Position numbers and translations under genes: made by a program
Part shown: in pieces, positions 35,091-43,563 of the stretch
Numbering within the stretch: position 1 is the first letter of the stretch
How the letters are laid out: every line of letters begins with the position of its first letter
Assembly: GCF_008035925.1 (NCBI RefSeq)
Contig: NZ_CP036264.1
Coordinates: 9,541,766-9,605,765 of the forward strand
Source: Stieleria maiorica
Lineage (GTDB): Bacteria; Planctomycetota; Planctomycetia; Pirellulales; Pirellulaceae
Length of the DNA stretch: 64,000 nucleotides
Reading direction: 5' to 3'
Notes under the pieces: model-generated
The model's database searches: none
Told to the model about the DNA's origin: nothing
Seen by the model: the letters and a program-made list of their open reading frames with translations, nothing else

Positions 35091-37388
35091 GTGAGCAACG
35101 AAGATCAAACGCAGTATCAAACCGAGGGCGGCCGATCGACCAGCAAAAGGCTGTCGATGCAGGCTACGACACCCCCGGCCGATGTCCCAGGGTATCGGCT
35201 GGAGCGATTTTTGGGCAGCGGCGCATTCGGGCAGGTCTGGGTCGGGCGGGACTTGAACACCGGCCGACCGGTCGCGATCAAGTTCTTCTTGCACCGTGGC
35301 GGTGTCAATTGGTCGCTGCTCAGCCACGAAGTCAAAAACCTGGTGCAATTGTCCTCCGATCGCCACATCGTCCAAGTGCTGGAAGTCGGCTGGGACAGCG
35401 ATCCGCCGTATTATGTGATGGAACTGGTCACGGGGGGCTCGCTGGAGGAGGAACTGACCGAGCGAGGGGCGATGCCGGTCGCCGAGTCGGTTCAGATGTT
35501 TCGCAAGATCTGTATCGGGCTCAACCACAGCCACAGCAAGGGGGTGCTGCACTGCGATCTCAAACCGGCCAACATCCTGTTGGGCGAGGACCACGAACCG
35601 CGATTGGCTGACTTTGGCCAAAGCCGGATGACGCACGACCAGTCGCCGTCCTTGGGAACGCTGTTTTACATGGCGCCCGAACAGGCCGATCTGGAGTCCA
35701 CGCCCAGCAGTGCCTGGGATGTTTACGCGGTCGGGGCGATCATGTACCGGATGCTGACCGGTGGCCCGCCGTACCGCGAGGATTCGATCATCGAACAACT
35801 CGACACGGCCGGTTCCTTGCCCAAGCGGTTGCAACGCTACCGCGAATCGATCCAAAAGGCCTCGCCGCCGGTCCGCCACATCCAACGCTCCGGTGTGGAC
35901 CGCGAACTGTCCCGGATCGTCAGCTGTTGTCTTGCCGCGAACCCCGAGGACCGCTTTACCAACGTCCAGGAGATTCTGGATCGATTGGATCGCCGCGAGG
36001 AAATGCGTGCGAAGCGACCGCTGATGTTGCTGGGGATTCTCGGGCCGCTGTTGTTGTTGGTCGCCACCAGCATCTTCGCGGCACGAACGATCAACCGTGC
36101 CAGCGAAGGAACGAAGCAGGCGCTGCGAAAGGAAGCCTTCAGCAGCAACCAGTTGGCGGCGAAGTTTGCCGCGCGCACGCTTGAAAGCGAACTGGAACGC
36201 TACTTTCGATTGTGCCGTGACGAAATCGACGAACCCGGTTTTCGAGCGTCCCTTGCCGCCGCGCTCGATGACCCGGCGGTCAGTCGCAATCTGAAAATCA
36301 TCGCCGACCAGGGCACCAGCGAACGGGCCCTGAAAATGGTCGACACCCGCGACACGCTGCTGGATCTGCCCGCGCGCGTCGCGATGGATCAATACTTGGA
36401 CGAACGCTTGAAACAGTACACGCGGGAAAGCGAGGATTCGCGGATCCCGCGATTGGCGACGATGTTTGTCACCGACCGCTGGGGCACCATTTTTTCCATC
36501 GCCTATGACAGCCCGGTCGCACGTGATCAGAACAGTGCCGGACGCAATTACGCGTATCGGACGTACTACCACGCCCAGAAAAACGACCTGCCCAAAAACA
36601 CCCCGATCGATTCGATCCAACCGCTCGATCACATGCACCTGTCGGCCGCCTTCCAGTCCACCGCGACGGGGCTGTGGAAGGTCGCGATCAGCGGTCCGGT
36701 GTACTTGTCCGAGGATCGATCCGGCGAGCCCGACGCGGTGTTCGTGGCCACGGTCAATCTGGGTGACTTTGAATTGCTGCAAGGCGACGAGGGGGCCAAT
36801 CAGGTCGCCGTGCTGGTCGAGGCTCGGGAAGGCAAGGTGCGCGGAACGATCTTGCAGCACCCGTACCTGGAAGCCCGACACCGGGCGGGGATGCGCAACG
36901 CCGGAGACCCGTACAAGGTCGCGGCCGACAAGATGGACGACCTGCTGCGCGGCGGCGATGTCGATTACCAAGACCCCGTGGCAGTCGCCGAAGACGCCCA
37001 GGCCTATGGGGGCAATTGGATCGCGGCGATGCAACCGGTCGCCGTACCCGGCGAAGGCAAGTTCGGATCCGGCGGCGACAATCAGGCCGATCTGCTGGTG
37101 CTGGTTCAGTACCGACTGAGCAAGGTGTTCGCGCCGGTCGGGGTGATGAAACAGACCCTGCTGTGGGAAGGTGCCGCAGCCTTGCTGTCGATCTTGCTGG
37201 TCAGCGGCACGCTCTGGATCTTCGTCCGCCGCGTCGACGACGAACGGATCCATCGCGGACGCCGCCGAGATCCAGATTCACCCCACGTTCCCGCGACCGT
37301 CCGCGAGCCGGCCGAAGGGGACACTTCCAAACGTGCGGCGGGGGTCGACATCACCGAGACACAACAGGCTCCGGCTCAAGCGGACTGA
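35091..37388 (+). CDS. Membrane Ser/Thr protein kinase with an extracytoplasmic Cache-like sensor
   Basis: A 765-residue protein. The kinase domain (about residues 30-300) has the Gly loop LGSGAFGQVWVG, the VAIKFF Lys, a catalytic loop HCDLKPANILL (HCD rather than HRD), LADFGQSR, and GTLFYMAPEQ. A helix at about 311-333 leads to a sensor domain (about 335-688) with NYAYRTYYHAQKN and LSAAFQSTATGLWKVAISGP, a pattern like Cache domains. A second helix (about 689-712) leads to a short charged tail. This is a receptor kinase with an external ligand domain. GTG 35091 is preferred, with AGAGGGCGAG upstream; ATG 35157 is the alternative. It is convergent with an FHA protein gene. Confidence 0.88.
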   Translation: MSNEDQTQYQTEGGRSTSKRLSMQATTPPADVPGYRLERFLGSGAFGQVWVGRDLNTGRPVAIKFFLHRGGVNWSLLSHEVKNLVQLSSDRHIVQVLEVGWDSDPPYYVMELVTGGSLEEELTERGAMPVAESVQMFRKICIGLNHSHSKGVLHCDLKPANILLGEDHEPRLADFGQSRMTHDQSPSLGTLFYMAPEQADLESTPSSAWDVYAVGAIMYRMLTGGPPYREDSIIEQLDTAGSLPKRLQRYRESIQKASPPVRHIQRSGVDRELSRIVSCCLAANPEDRFTNVQEILDRLDRREEMRAKRPLMLLGILGPLLLLVATSIFAARTINRASEGTKQALRKEAFSSNQLAAKFAARTLESELERYFRLCRDEIDEPGFRASLAAALDDPAVSRNLKIIADQGTSERALKMVDTRDTLLDLPARVAMDQYLDERLKQYTRESEDSRIPRLATMFVTDRWGTIFSIAYDSPVARDQNSAGRNYAYRTYYHAQKNDLPKNTPIDSIQPLDHMHLSAAFQSTATGLWKVAISGPVYLSEDRSGEPDAVFVATVNLGDFELLQGDEGANQVAVLVEAREGKVRGTILQHPYLEARHRAGMRNAGDPYKVAADKMDDLLRGGDVDYQDPVAVAEDAQAYGGNWIAAMQPVAVPGEGKFGSGGDNQADLLVLVQYRLSKVFAPVGVMKQTLLWEGAAALLSILLVSGTLWIFVRRVDDERIHRGRRRDPDSPHVPATVREPAEGDTSKRAAGVDITETQQAPAQAD

Positions 37389-37416
37389 GCCGCAGGTAAG
37401 ACTGAGCCGCAGGTAA
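37383..37416. repeat. 17-bp tandem duplication at the kinase stop codon
   Basis: The unit GACTGAGCCGCAGGTAA occurs twice head to tail, at 37383-37399 and 37400-37416. The first copy contains the kinase stop codon (TGA at 37386). Confidence 0.85.
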
Positions 37417-37427
37417 CGAAGTATTTT

Positions 37428-37490
37428 GCTACGCTCGATGCGAGCGTGGAAAACGCGGTGGATCCACCTTCTGGCGAAGGTGGCTACGTC
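37428..37490. repeat. Intergenic palindromic repeat, family D
   Basis: GCTACGCTCGATGCGAGCG and CACCTTCTGGCGAAGGTGG define a family D element between the kinase and FHA genes. It probably helps to end both transcripts. Confidence 0.65.
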
Positions 37491-37502
37491 CCGCCCCAAT
37501 CA

Positions 37503-37556
37503 CTCCGGGTCCTTGTTTTACTCCGGGGCCTTGTTTTACTCCGGGTCCTTGTTGCC
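37503..37556. repeat. 18-bp tandem repeat, three units, carrying stop codons of the FHA gene
   Basis: Unit CTCCGGGTCCTTGTTTTA (plus strand), three copies with slight variation. On the coding strand each unit reads Asn-Lys-Asp/Ala-Pro-Glu-stop in frame. The FHA protein ends at the first stop. Confidence 0.9.
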
Positions 37557-37997
37557 GAAGGGCTTTTTGCTGTCGCGTTTGCTGAGCCCGGCGCGGTCCA
37601 TCAGCGAGCTCCGCATCAGTTCGTCCAGGTATTCGTCATCGGCCGGCGGGGGACCGTAGGCGCCGAGCGTTTGCGGGTCGTATTCGACCAGGTATTCGTG
37701 CCGCGCGATCGACAATTTGCACTTCGGATCCAACCGTTTGCGGATCACCGGACGGCCATCGACCTTGATCCCGTTGCGGCTGTTCATGTCGCGGATGAAC
37801 CAATAGCCGTGCTCCAGGGACAGACGACAATGCTGGCCGGAAACATTATTGAACTTCAGCTGAATGTCATTTTCGGCACGGCGGCCGATGGTCAGTCGTT
37901 CTTTGATCAAGGGGATCGGGTCACCGCCCCCGACGGGCGTCAACTGGCCGTAGGGGCCGGCAAAATCCAGATCGGCGTCGTCGTCGTAATAATTCAC
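37536..37997 (-). CDS. FHA-domain protein
   Basis: A 153-residue protein with an FHA domain at about residues 25-105: LTIGRRAENDIQL, NNVSGQHCRL, NSRNGIKVDG. These are the phosphothreonine-recognition residues (GR, SxxH, NG). FHA domains bind phosphorylated partners, often substrates of Ser/Thr kinases. The adjacent convergent gene encodes one, so a functional link is plausible but not shown. GTG 37997 is chosen for its AGGA, with TTG 38021 also possible. The C-terminal NKDPE plus stop is copied two more times downstream by an 18-bp tandem repeat. Confidence 0.87.
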   Translation of the reverse strand: MNYYDDDADLDFAGPYGQLTPVGGGDPIPLIKERLTIGRRAENDIQLKFNNVSGQHCRLSLEHGYWFIRDMNSRNGIKVDGRPVIRKRLDPKCKLSIARHEYLVEYDPQTLGAYGPPPADDEYLDELMRSSLMDRAGLSKRDSKKPFGNKDPE

Positions 37998-38133
37998 CGT
38001 CGTCCTCGCGGGATGTGGCAAAACGGTCTATCGCGGTAGACTGGTCGTGCTACAAAAAGAATCAAATCATCAGGGGCGGAACTCCGCCACCTACTACTAT
38101 CGATCGAGCAACCCTGTTTGGCAACGGACTCCT

Positions 38134-39228
38134 TTGACAAATTCCCATTGTAACGATCGTTTGGCTTGGCAGCGCGAAGGGTTGCCGTTCAACGCGTTCG
38201 GCGCCGCGCTGCGACGTCGCTTCGGCGGGCGAATCCAGCGGGTCAGTATCGACGCCGGATTCACCTGTCCAAACGTCGACGGCGCCGTCGCCCGCGGTGG
38301 TTGTAATTTCTGTGACAACCGCTCGTTCAGCCCCTCACGCCGCGTGCGGCTGAAACGCGTCGGGGAACAATTGGACGGCGGAATCACCAGCGTCCGCAGG
38401 CGTTACAAGCAGGTCGCGGGGTTTTTGGCGTATTTCCAGCCCGCCACCAACACCTACGCCCCGGTCGATCAACTCGAAGAAGTCTTTCAGATGGCGCTGC
38501 GCTGGCACCCGGACATCGTCGGGCTGGCCATCGGCACCCGCCCCGATTGCATCCCCGAAAGTGTCGTCGACTTGACTCGTAAGCTGGCCCAGGACCACTA
38601 CGTCTCCCTGGAACTGGGGATGCAAACGATGCATCAGCCGGGGCTCGATTGGATGAACCGCGCCCACAACCACGAGCACCTGGTCAATGCCATCGACCGC
38701 TGCCGCGGTCAAGGGTTTGAGTGCTGCGTCCACATCATTTTGGGCATCCCGGGCGAAACGCACGCGATGATGATGCAGACGGCCGACGAAGTGGCACGGC
38801 TGGGGTTCGATGCGATCAAATTGCACAATCTGTATGCCGTCCAAGGCACACCGCTGGGCGAAGAAGTCGCCAGCGGAAAAATTCAATTGATGCAACAGGA
38901 CACTTACGTCGCCACCGTCGTCGATTTCCTGCAGCGCATCCCCCCCACGACGATCGTCGAACGGATCAGCGGCGACGCACCGCCGAAGTACCTGATCGGT
39001 CCCCAGTGGTGCCTGGAAAAATCCACGCTGAAACTGCAAATCGAAACGGAATTCAAACGTCGCGGCACTCGCCAAGGCTCCCATTATCGCCCCCCGACTC
39101 TGTTGCCGGAAAACCGCCCCCGTCCGGCCGACAACACCCCCGCATCGATCCGATCGCAAATCGATGTGCGGGGACGCTTGCCGGTGCTGAAGATGGAAAG
39201 CCGAATCGAATCCGGGAGCGGCGGTTAG
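38134..39228 (+). CDS. TIGR01212-family radical SAM protein (YhcC-like)
   Basis: A 364-residue protein with the radical SAM cluster motif in FTCPNVDGAVARGGCNFC (about residues 45-62). LAYFQPATNTYAPVDQL, VGLAIGTRPDCIP, YVSLELGMQTMHQPGLDWMN, HIILGIPGETH and IKLHNLYAVQGTPL are signature segments of the YhcC/TIGR01212 family. The substrate is not known. The ORF also has an upstream GTG at 38047, but TTG 38134 better matches the usual length from the N-terminus to the cluster. It diverges from the FHA gene. Confidence 0.88.
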   Translation: MTNSHCNDRLAWQREGLPFNAFGAALRRRFGGRIQRVSIDAGFTCPNVDGAVARGGCNFCDNRSFSPSRRVRLKRVGEQLDGGITSVRRRYKQVAGFLAYFQPATNTYAPVDQLEEVFQMALRWHPDIVGLAIGTRPDCIPESVVDLTRKLAQDHYVSLELGMQTMHQPGLDWMNRAHNHEHLVNAIDRCRGQGFECCVHIILGIPGETHAMMMQTADEVARLGFDAIKLHNLYAVQGTPLGEEVASGKIQLMQQDTYVATVVDFLQRIPPTTIVERISGDAPPKYLIGPQWCLEKSTLKLQIETEFKRRGTRQGSHYRPPTLLPENRPRPADNTPASIRSQIDVRGRLPVLKMESRIESGSGG

Positions 39229-39246
39229 ATCGTTGGCGCGGGCTTG

Positions 39247-39510
39247 CTGGTGTCCAGGCTTTAGCCGCCCCGGGGTCGCTGCTTCGCAGCGAGGGGGAGT
39301 CGCCTAAAGGCCAAACACCAACGTGCGCTGGTGTTCAGGCTTTAGCCGCCCCGGGGTCGCTGCTTCGCAGCGAGGGGGAGTCGCCTAAAGGCTAAACACC
39401 GACGTGCGCTGGTGTCCAGGCTTTAGCCGCCCCGGGGTCGCTGCGTTGCAGCGAGGGGGAGTCGCCTAAAGGCCAAACACCAACGTGCGCTGGTATCCAG
39501 GTTTTAGCCC
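39247..39510. repeat. Tandem array of 81-bp hairpin units (family E)
   Basis: Three complete units begin at 39247, 39328 and 39409 with an exact 81-bp period, and a fourth, truncated unit begins at 39490. Each unit is an imperfect palindrome: TGGTGT(C/T)CAGGCTTTAGCC on the left, GGCTAAACACC or GGCCAAACACCA on the right, with GTCGCTGCTTCGCAGCGAG in the middle. Units are separated by ACGTGCG. A solitary diverged copy is at about 21802-21876. Confidence 0.9.
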
Positions 39511-40724
39511 ACCACGCTGACGGCGAATCGACCGGCGACACGACCGACATCGGCTTGGTTTGCGACAAACACGCGCACGTCACGGCGATCAAAGCGGTCC
39601 AGGTCCACGTCACCCGCGATCCGCCATTCACATTCACGCGTCCAATCGTAGGTCTTGCCCACCGCTTGAAACCGGAACTGATCCCGCGGCGGGATCCAGC
39701 GGCGGTCCTTCGCGGTGCCGTAGATCACCGGCTGGAAACCGGCGGCGATCGCGGCCGACTTTCGGATCGCGACGCCGTACGGTTCGTAATCCCAGCGGTG
39801 CAAATGCGATCGATAGCTGCGTTCTGCCAACAATCGCCCCAGCGACTGCTCGGAAAAACAAACCACCGGCCAGGCCCGATCGCTCGCAATCGCCGACGCC
39901 ACCAAACGACGCATGCGGATGATCCGTTCGAGTGAATCCAGCGGCGTGCGCTCCGCCGTCGCCGACGCGGGGCCACCCAATAACAACGCGTCGCGGTGCT
40001 GTCGGTCGGTTTGCCCCGGCCAAGGACCTTGGCTGCTGCGGGTGCAATGAACCAACCACTCGCCGCGGGTGAGGGCCCACCGAGACGAATGGATTGGTGC
40101 CGAATCGGTCGGCGACGGGTCCGTCACTCCGTGTGGACAACAATACCATCCGACGGCACCGCAATCCATCAACGCGCGTGCGGTGCGTTGCGCTTTCTTG
40201 TCCACTCGGTCGTCATGAATCGCGATCCGAATGGTCGGTTCATGATCCCGCTGCAAACGCGTTCGCAGCGATCGCTGGACATTGCCGCGTGGCCGACAAA
40301 AAACACAATCCACGCGATCGGCCAGCGCGACGACCGTCGTGTCGCGACACAGTGTGTCGTCGGCGCGAACCTCGATCCGCGGTTGCGATTCCAGCGCTCG
40401 ACCTAAATCGGCGGAGTGCTCGTCAATCGGCTCGTTGACCGCCACCCGTATCATCGGCACCGCAAAAAGATCGGCCGCGCGCATCGCCCAGGGCTCGATC
40501 GCCGAACCCGCCGCGACCAACACGACGCGCCCCGCTTGCCGCGCGTCGATCATCGCACGACTGATGTAGCGACAGACCTGGGCATGCAGACGCGTTGATT
40601 TGCCAAGGTGGCTGGACGTCAGCGCCAGCCAGACCTGCCCACGCAACCCATCGGCGGCCGGCGACAGCTTCACATCGGCGTTGATCTCAAACCGCCGCAA
40701 ACGATCGTCAAGAGACTCCAACAT
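39504..40724 (-). CDS. Unrecognised two-domain protein
   Basis: A 406-residue soluble protein I cannot assign. The N-terminal half has a Rossmann-like run, AGRVVLVAAGSAIEPWAMRA followed by DLFAVPMIRVAV, reminiscent of DprA/SLOG-type nucleotide-binding folds. The C-terminal half (WPVVCFSEQSLGRLLAERSY, HRWDYEPYGVAIRK, PVIYGT, YDWTRECEWRIAGDVDL) has the Phe/Trp/Tyr-rich look of DUF2971-like or AbiGi-like domains associated with phage resistance. There is no signal peptide or membrane segment. ATG 40724 is preferred over TTG 40742. Its stop codon lies in the fourth 81-bp repeat unit, so the array is immediately downstream. Confidence 0.65.
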   Translation of the reverse strand: MLESLDDRLRRFEINADVKLSPAADGLRGQVWLALTSSHLGKSTRLHAQVCRYISRAMIDARQAGRVVLVAAGSAIEPWAMRAADLFAVPMIRVAVNEPIDEHSADLGRALESQPRIEVRADDTLCRDTTVVALADRVDCVFCRPRGNVQRSLRTRLQRDHEPTIRIAIHDDRVDKKAQRTARALMDCGAVGWYCCPHGVTDPSPTDSAPIHSSRWALTRGEWLVHCTRSSQGPWPGQTDRQHRDALLLGGPASATAERTPLDSLERIIRMRRLVASAIASDRAWPVVCFSEQSLGRLLAERSYRSHLHRWDYEPYGVAIRKSAAIAAGFQPVIYGTAKDRRWIPPRDQFRFQAVGKTYDWTRECEWRIAGDVDLDRFDRRDVRVFVANQADVGRVAGRFAVSVVG

Positions 40725-40872
40725 CCGTCTGACCCCCGGCAAACCAAGTGGGAGAGGCTGGAAGCCGCTCCCGCTTTCGAATCATACCCGGTGTCACATC
40801 CGTTTCGAGCACCGATTAAGCTAGGGATCGGTCTGAACGCCCAACTTTTTACCGTTCATCAACGGATCTGAA

Positions 40873-42384
40873 ATGCTATCAATTGCCCTTCGTCGCACCG
40901 CGCTGCTTTTTTGTTGTTTCGCGCTGCTTGACGCATCAACTGCACTCGCCGCCGATCGGCCGAACGTCATCCTGTTCATCGCCGACGACGTCAGTTGGAA
41001 CGATTATGGATGCTACGGCAATCGCGCCGCGCGAACGCCAAATATCGACGAACTGGCCGCCGGCGGGATTCGTTTTGATCGCGCTTACTTGACCGCCAGC
41101 AGTTGCAGCCCGTCGCGAAGCAGCATCATCACGGGGCGTTACCCGCACAACAACGGCAAGGCGGCTGAACTTCACCAGCCGATCTCGTTGCACTTGCCAT
41201 GGTTCCCCGAGATCTTGAAGCAATCGGGTTATTACACGGCGCTGTCGGGCAAACATCACATGAAATCAACGGCACCGGGCAAAGGCGAATCGCCACGACC
41301 GGAGGCGTTCGATCACGTCGATGCCGGGCGGGTCAAAGGCGACTCGAGTGGTTCGGCGAATTGGTTGAGTGTGACGCGTGACCGCCCCAAAGACCAACCG
41401 TTCTTCTTTTGGTTCGCATCCTACGACGCCCATCGCGGCTGGGACGCGGACAAGCAGTGGAAGGAATCCGAGTATGGGCCGATGCACCGTGCCGAGGACG
41501 TGATTGTGCCGCCGTTCTTGTCGGACGACCCGCAAACACGTCAGGATTTGGCGTCGTACTACAACGAAGTCACTCGCTTCGACTATCGCATCGGCGTGGT
41601 CGTTGATGAACTGCGTCGGCAAGGCGTGTTGGACGAGACACTGATTTATGTGCTGGCCGACAACGGGCGACCGTTCCCGCGAGCCAAAACGCGACTGCAC
41701 GATTCGGGCATGAAGACAGGCCTGGTGGCCCACTGGCCCAAGGGAATTCAGTGGCAAGGCGCGAGCGAACAATTGGTCAGCGTGATCGACCTGGCGCCGA
41801 CGGTGTTGTCGGTGGCCGGATGCCAGATCCCTGAAACGATGCAAGGCGTTTCGATGTTGCCGCTGTTTGAAAACGCCTCGGCCTCCGTCCGTGAGTACGC
41901 GTTTTCGGAGCACAACTGGCACGACTACGAAGCGTTCGGGCGGGGCGTGCGTCACGGCGATCATTTGTTGATCATCAACCGGCGTCCGGAGCTGGCCTGG
42001 CAAGGCCCTGCGGATTCGGTTCGCAGCGACTCGCACCAACAACTGCGTGCCCTGCGTGAGTCGGGAAGCTTGAACGACGCCCAAGCCGATGTGTTCCTGT
42101 CGCCGCGGCCGGAGGTGGAATTGTACGACGTGACATCCGATCCGCATCAGTTGAACAATTTGACGACACACCCCGAGCACGCGGAAACCCGGCAGCGACT
42201 GGTCGCGGTGCTGCGGCGTTGGATGGACGAAACCGGGGACAGCGTGCCGGACAAATTGTCGCCCGATACGTTTGACCGCGAGACCGGAAAACCGCTCGCC
42301 GAGGACACGAGCGACAGCCACGGGGTGATGACGCCGGGTGAAGACCGCTCGGCCGACCACGTCAACGCGCCCGGGCCGCGTTGA
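40873..42384 (+). CDS. Secreted sulfatase
   Basis: A 503-residue protein with a signal peptide (FALLDASTALAA). The type I sulfatase core is clear: NVILFIADDVSWNDYGCYG (metal Asp pair), then SSCSPSRSSIITGRYP with Cys78 as the formylglycine residue (C-x-P-x-R), LSGKHH, and DNGRPFPRAKTRLHDSGMKTG-like metal residues. The protein resembles heparan N-sulfatase-type enzymes. Planctomycetes have many sulfatases for algal polysaccharides; the exact sugar is unknown. A sulfatase-maturing enzyme is not in this window. ATG 40873. Confidence 0.95.
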   Translation: MLSIALRRTALLFCCFALLDASTALAADRPNVILFIADDVSWNDYGCYGNRAARTPNIDELAAGGIRFDRAYLTASSCSPSRSSIITGRYPHNNGKAAELHQPISLHLPWFPEILKQSGYYTALSGKHHMKSTAPGKGESPRPEAFDHVDAGRVKGDSSGSANWLSVTRDRPKDQPFFFWFASYDAHRGWDADKQWKESEYGPMHRAEDVIVPPFLSDDPQTRQDLASYYNEVTRFDYRIGVVVDELRRQGVLDETLIYVLADNGRPFPRAKTRLHDSGMKTGLVAHWPKGIQWQGASEQLVSVIDLAPTVLSVAGCQIPETMQGVSMLPLFENASASVREYAFSEHNWHDYEAFGRGVRHGDHLLIINRRPELAWQGPADSVRSDSHQQLRALRESGSLNDAQADVFLSPRPEVELYDVTSDPHQLNNLTTHPEHAETRQRLVAVLRRWMDETGDSVPDKLSPDTFDRETGKPLAEDTSDSHGVMTPGEDRSADHVNAPGPR

Positions 42385-42404
42385 GACGGACCGAGATGAG
42401 ACGG

Positions 42405-42473
42405 GCGTAGCGACCTTCGCCAGAAGGTGGATCTCCCGGGTGCTCCACGCTATGGCGAGCGTAGCTACGTCAA
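42405..42473. repeat. Intergenic palindromic repeat, family D
   Basis: CGACCTTCGCCAGAAGGTGG and CGCTATGGCGAGCGTAGCTAC form the family D palindrome after the sulfatase gene. Confidence 0.7.
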
Positions 42474-42496
42474 CTTGACGTGGCCGTGCTCTTGTG

Positions 42497-42535
42497 AGCC
42501 TTGTGCTTGTTAGCCTTGTGCTTGTCAGCCTTGCG
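42497..42535. repeat. 15-bp tandem repeat (AGCCTTGTGCTTGTT)
   Basis: The sequence AGCCTTG recurs at 42497, 42512 and 42527 with a 15-bp period. It is in the leader of the alpha/beta-hydrolase gene. Confidence 0.75.
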
Positions 42536-42593
42536 AAGTCAAACTGACGGTGTCCAGCTAGACAGCGTCGGATCGGACGGTCAAGATGCTGCC

Positions 42594-43439
42594 ATGATTC
42601 GTTCGTTCCGCCGTCATCTGTTAGACCGATTCGTTTTGCGGCCCTCGCGAAACGAACTGGTCTATGCGCCCAAAGAACGCGTGCTGGTGACGGTCGACCG
42701 GATGACGGATGAGTATTTCGTCGAGTATCGTCGGGCCCGCGGCGACGGCACCTGCGGCGAACTCTCGCCGGACCATCAACCGATCGACCTGCTGATTCTG
42801 AAATTCCCCGGGACGGCCGGTCGCGCCGAGCGGGCGTCGGATTGGCCGTGCCGACAGCTGCCCGAATCGACGGTCAAGATCTGCACCTGGAATGCACCCG
42901 GCTACGGCGCCAGCAGCGGCCGCGCCACGCTGGCCAACATCGCCCGCCGCGCGTCTCGATTCTGGTCGCTGGTCACCAGCGGCTTGCCAGCCCAACGGCC
43001 GCGGATTTGGTTGATCGGCAACTCGCTCGGCTGTGCGACGGCCACCTATTTGGCTTCGCGGCCGGAGGTTCAGATCGAAGGGTTGATTCTGCGTAACCCG
43101 CCGCCGTTGATCCAGACCGTCAAACGCGTCGCACGGCAATACCCGCTGGGGCATTTGACCGACGCGATCGCCGAAAGCGTTCCGCCGGAAATGAACCTGT
43201 CGTTGACGGCGCCCGGTGCGCAGGTCCCGACGGTGATGCTGCAGTCCGAACGCGACCAGTTGGTCCCACCGGCGTTGCAGATGGAAGTGTTCGACGCGCT
43301 GCCCGGGCCGAAACGATTGGTGATCCTGGAAGGCCTCGATCATGACGGCATCACCACCGACCAGCATGAACGCGAAATCGACCAGGCCGTCCATTGGCTG
43401 TGGCGGCGGTCTCTGGCCTTTAGGGACCGTCCAGCTTAG
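42594..43439 (+). CDS. Alpha/beta hydrolase
   Basis: A 281-residue protein with the nucleophile elbow LIGNSLGCATAT (Ser at about residue 144), RNPPPLIQTVKRV, LQSERDQLVPP with the acid Asp, and EGLDHDGI with the catalytic His. A GPGTAG-type oxyanion segment (LILKFPGTAGRAERASD) precedes it. No signal peptide is seen from ATG 42594; the upstream in-frame start at 42501 would translate the tandem repeat leader. Substrate unknown. A family B repeat follows. Confidence 0.87.
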   Translation: MIRSFRRHLLDRFVLRPSRNELVYAPKERVLVTVDRMTDEYFVEYRRARGDGTCGELSPDHQPIDLLILKFPGTAGRAERASDWPCRQLPESTVKICTWNAPGYGASSGRATLANIARRASRFWSLVTSGLPAQRPRIWLIGNSLGCATATYLASRPEVQIEGLILRNPPPLIQTVKRVARQYPLGHLTDAIAESVPPEMNLSLTAPGAQVPTVMLQSERDQLVPPALQMEVFDALPGPKRLVILEGLDHDGITTDQHEREIDQAVHWLWRRSLAFRDRPA

Positions 43440-43457
43440 GACGATGCTTTTCTTGGG

Positions 43458-43523
43458 GTACGATGGCCCTTCCGGGCCGTCGCCCGTGGGGCTCAGCGCG
43501 ACGACCTAGAAAGGACGTCGTAC
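43458..43523. repeat. Intergenic palindromic repeat, family B
   Basis: GTACGATGGCCCTTCCGGGC and GACCTAGAAAGGACGTCGTAC. It is nearly identical to the copy at 29846-29911. It lies between the convergent hydrolase and cyclase genes. Confidence 0.8.
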
Positions 43524-43563
43524 ACCCATCCACCGACCACCTTTTACCCAATCGGCGCCACCA

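Noticed and set aside
35010..37253. A 747-codon frame antisense to the receptor kinase
   Set aside because: No motif; the opposite strand has the full kinase and sensor, and the composition is that of a high-GC shadow.
39247..39510. CRISPR array
   Set aside because: The 81-bp units are direct tandem copies with no variable spacers, and there are no cas genes.
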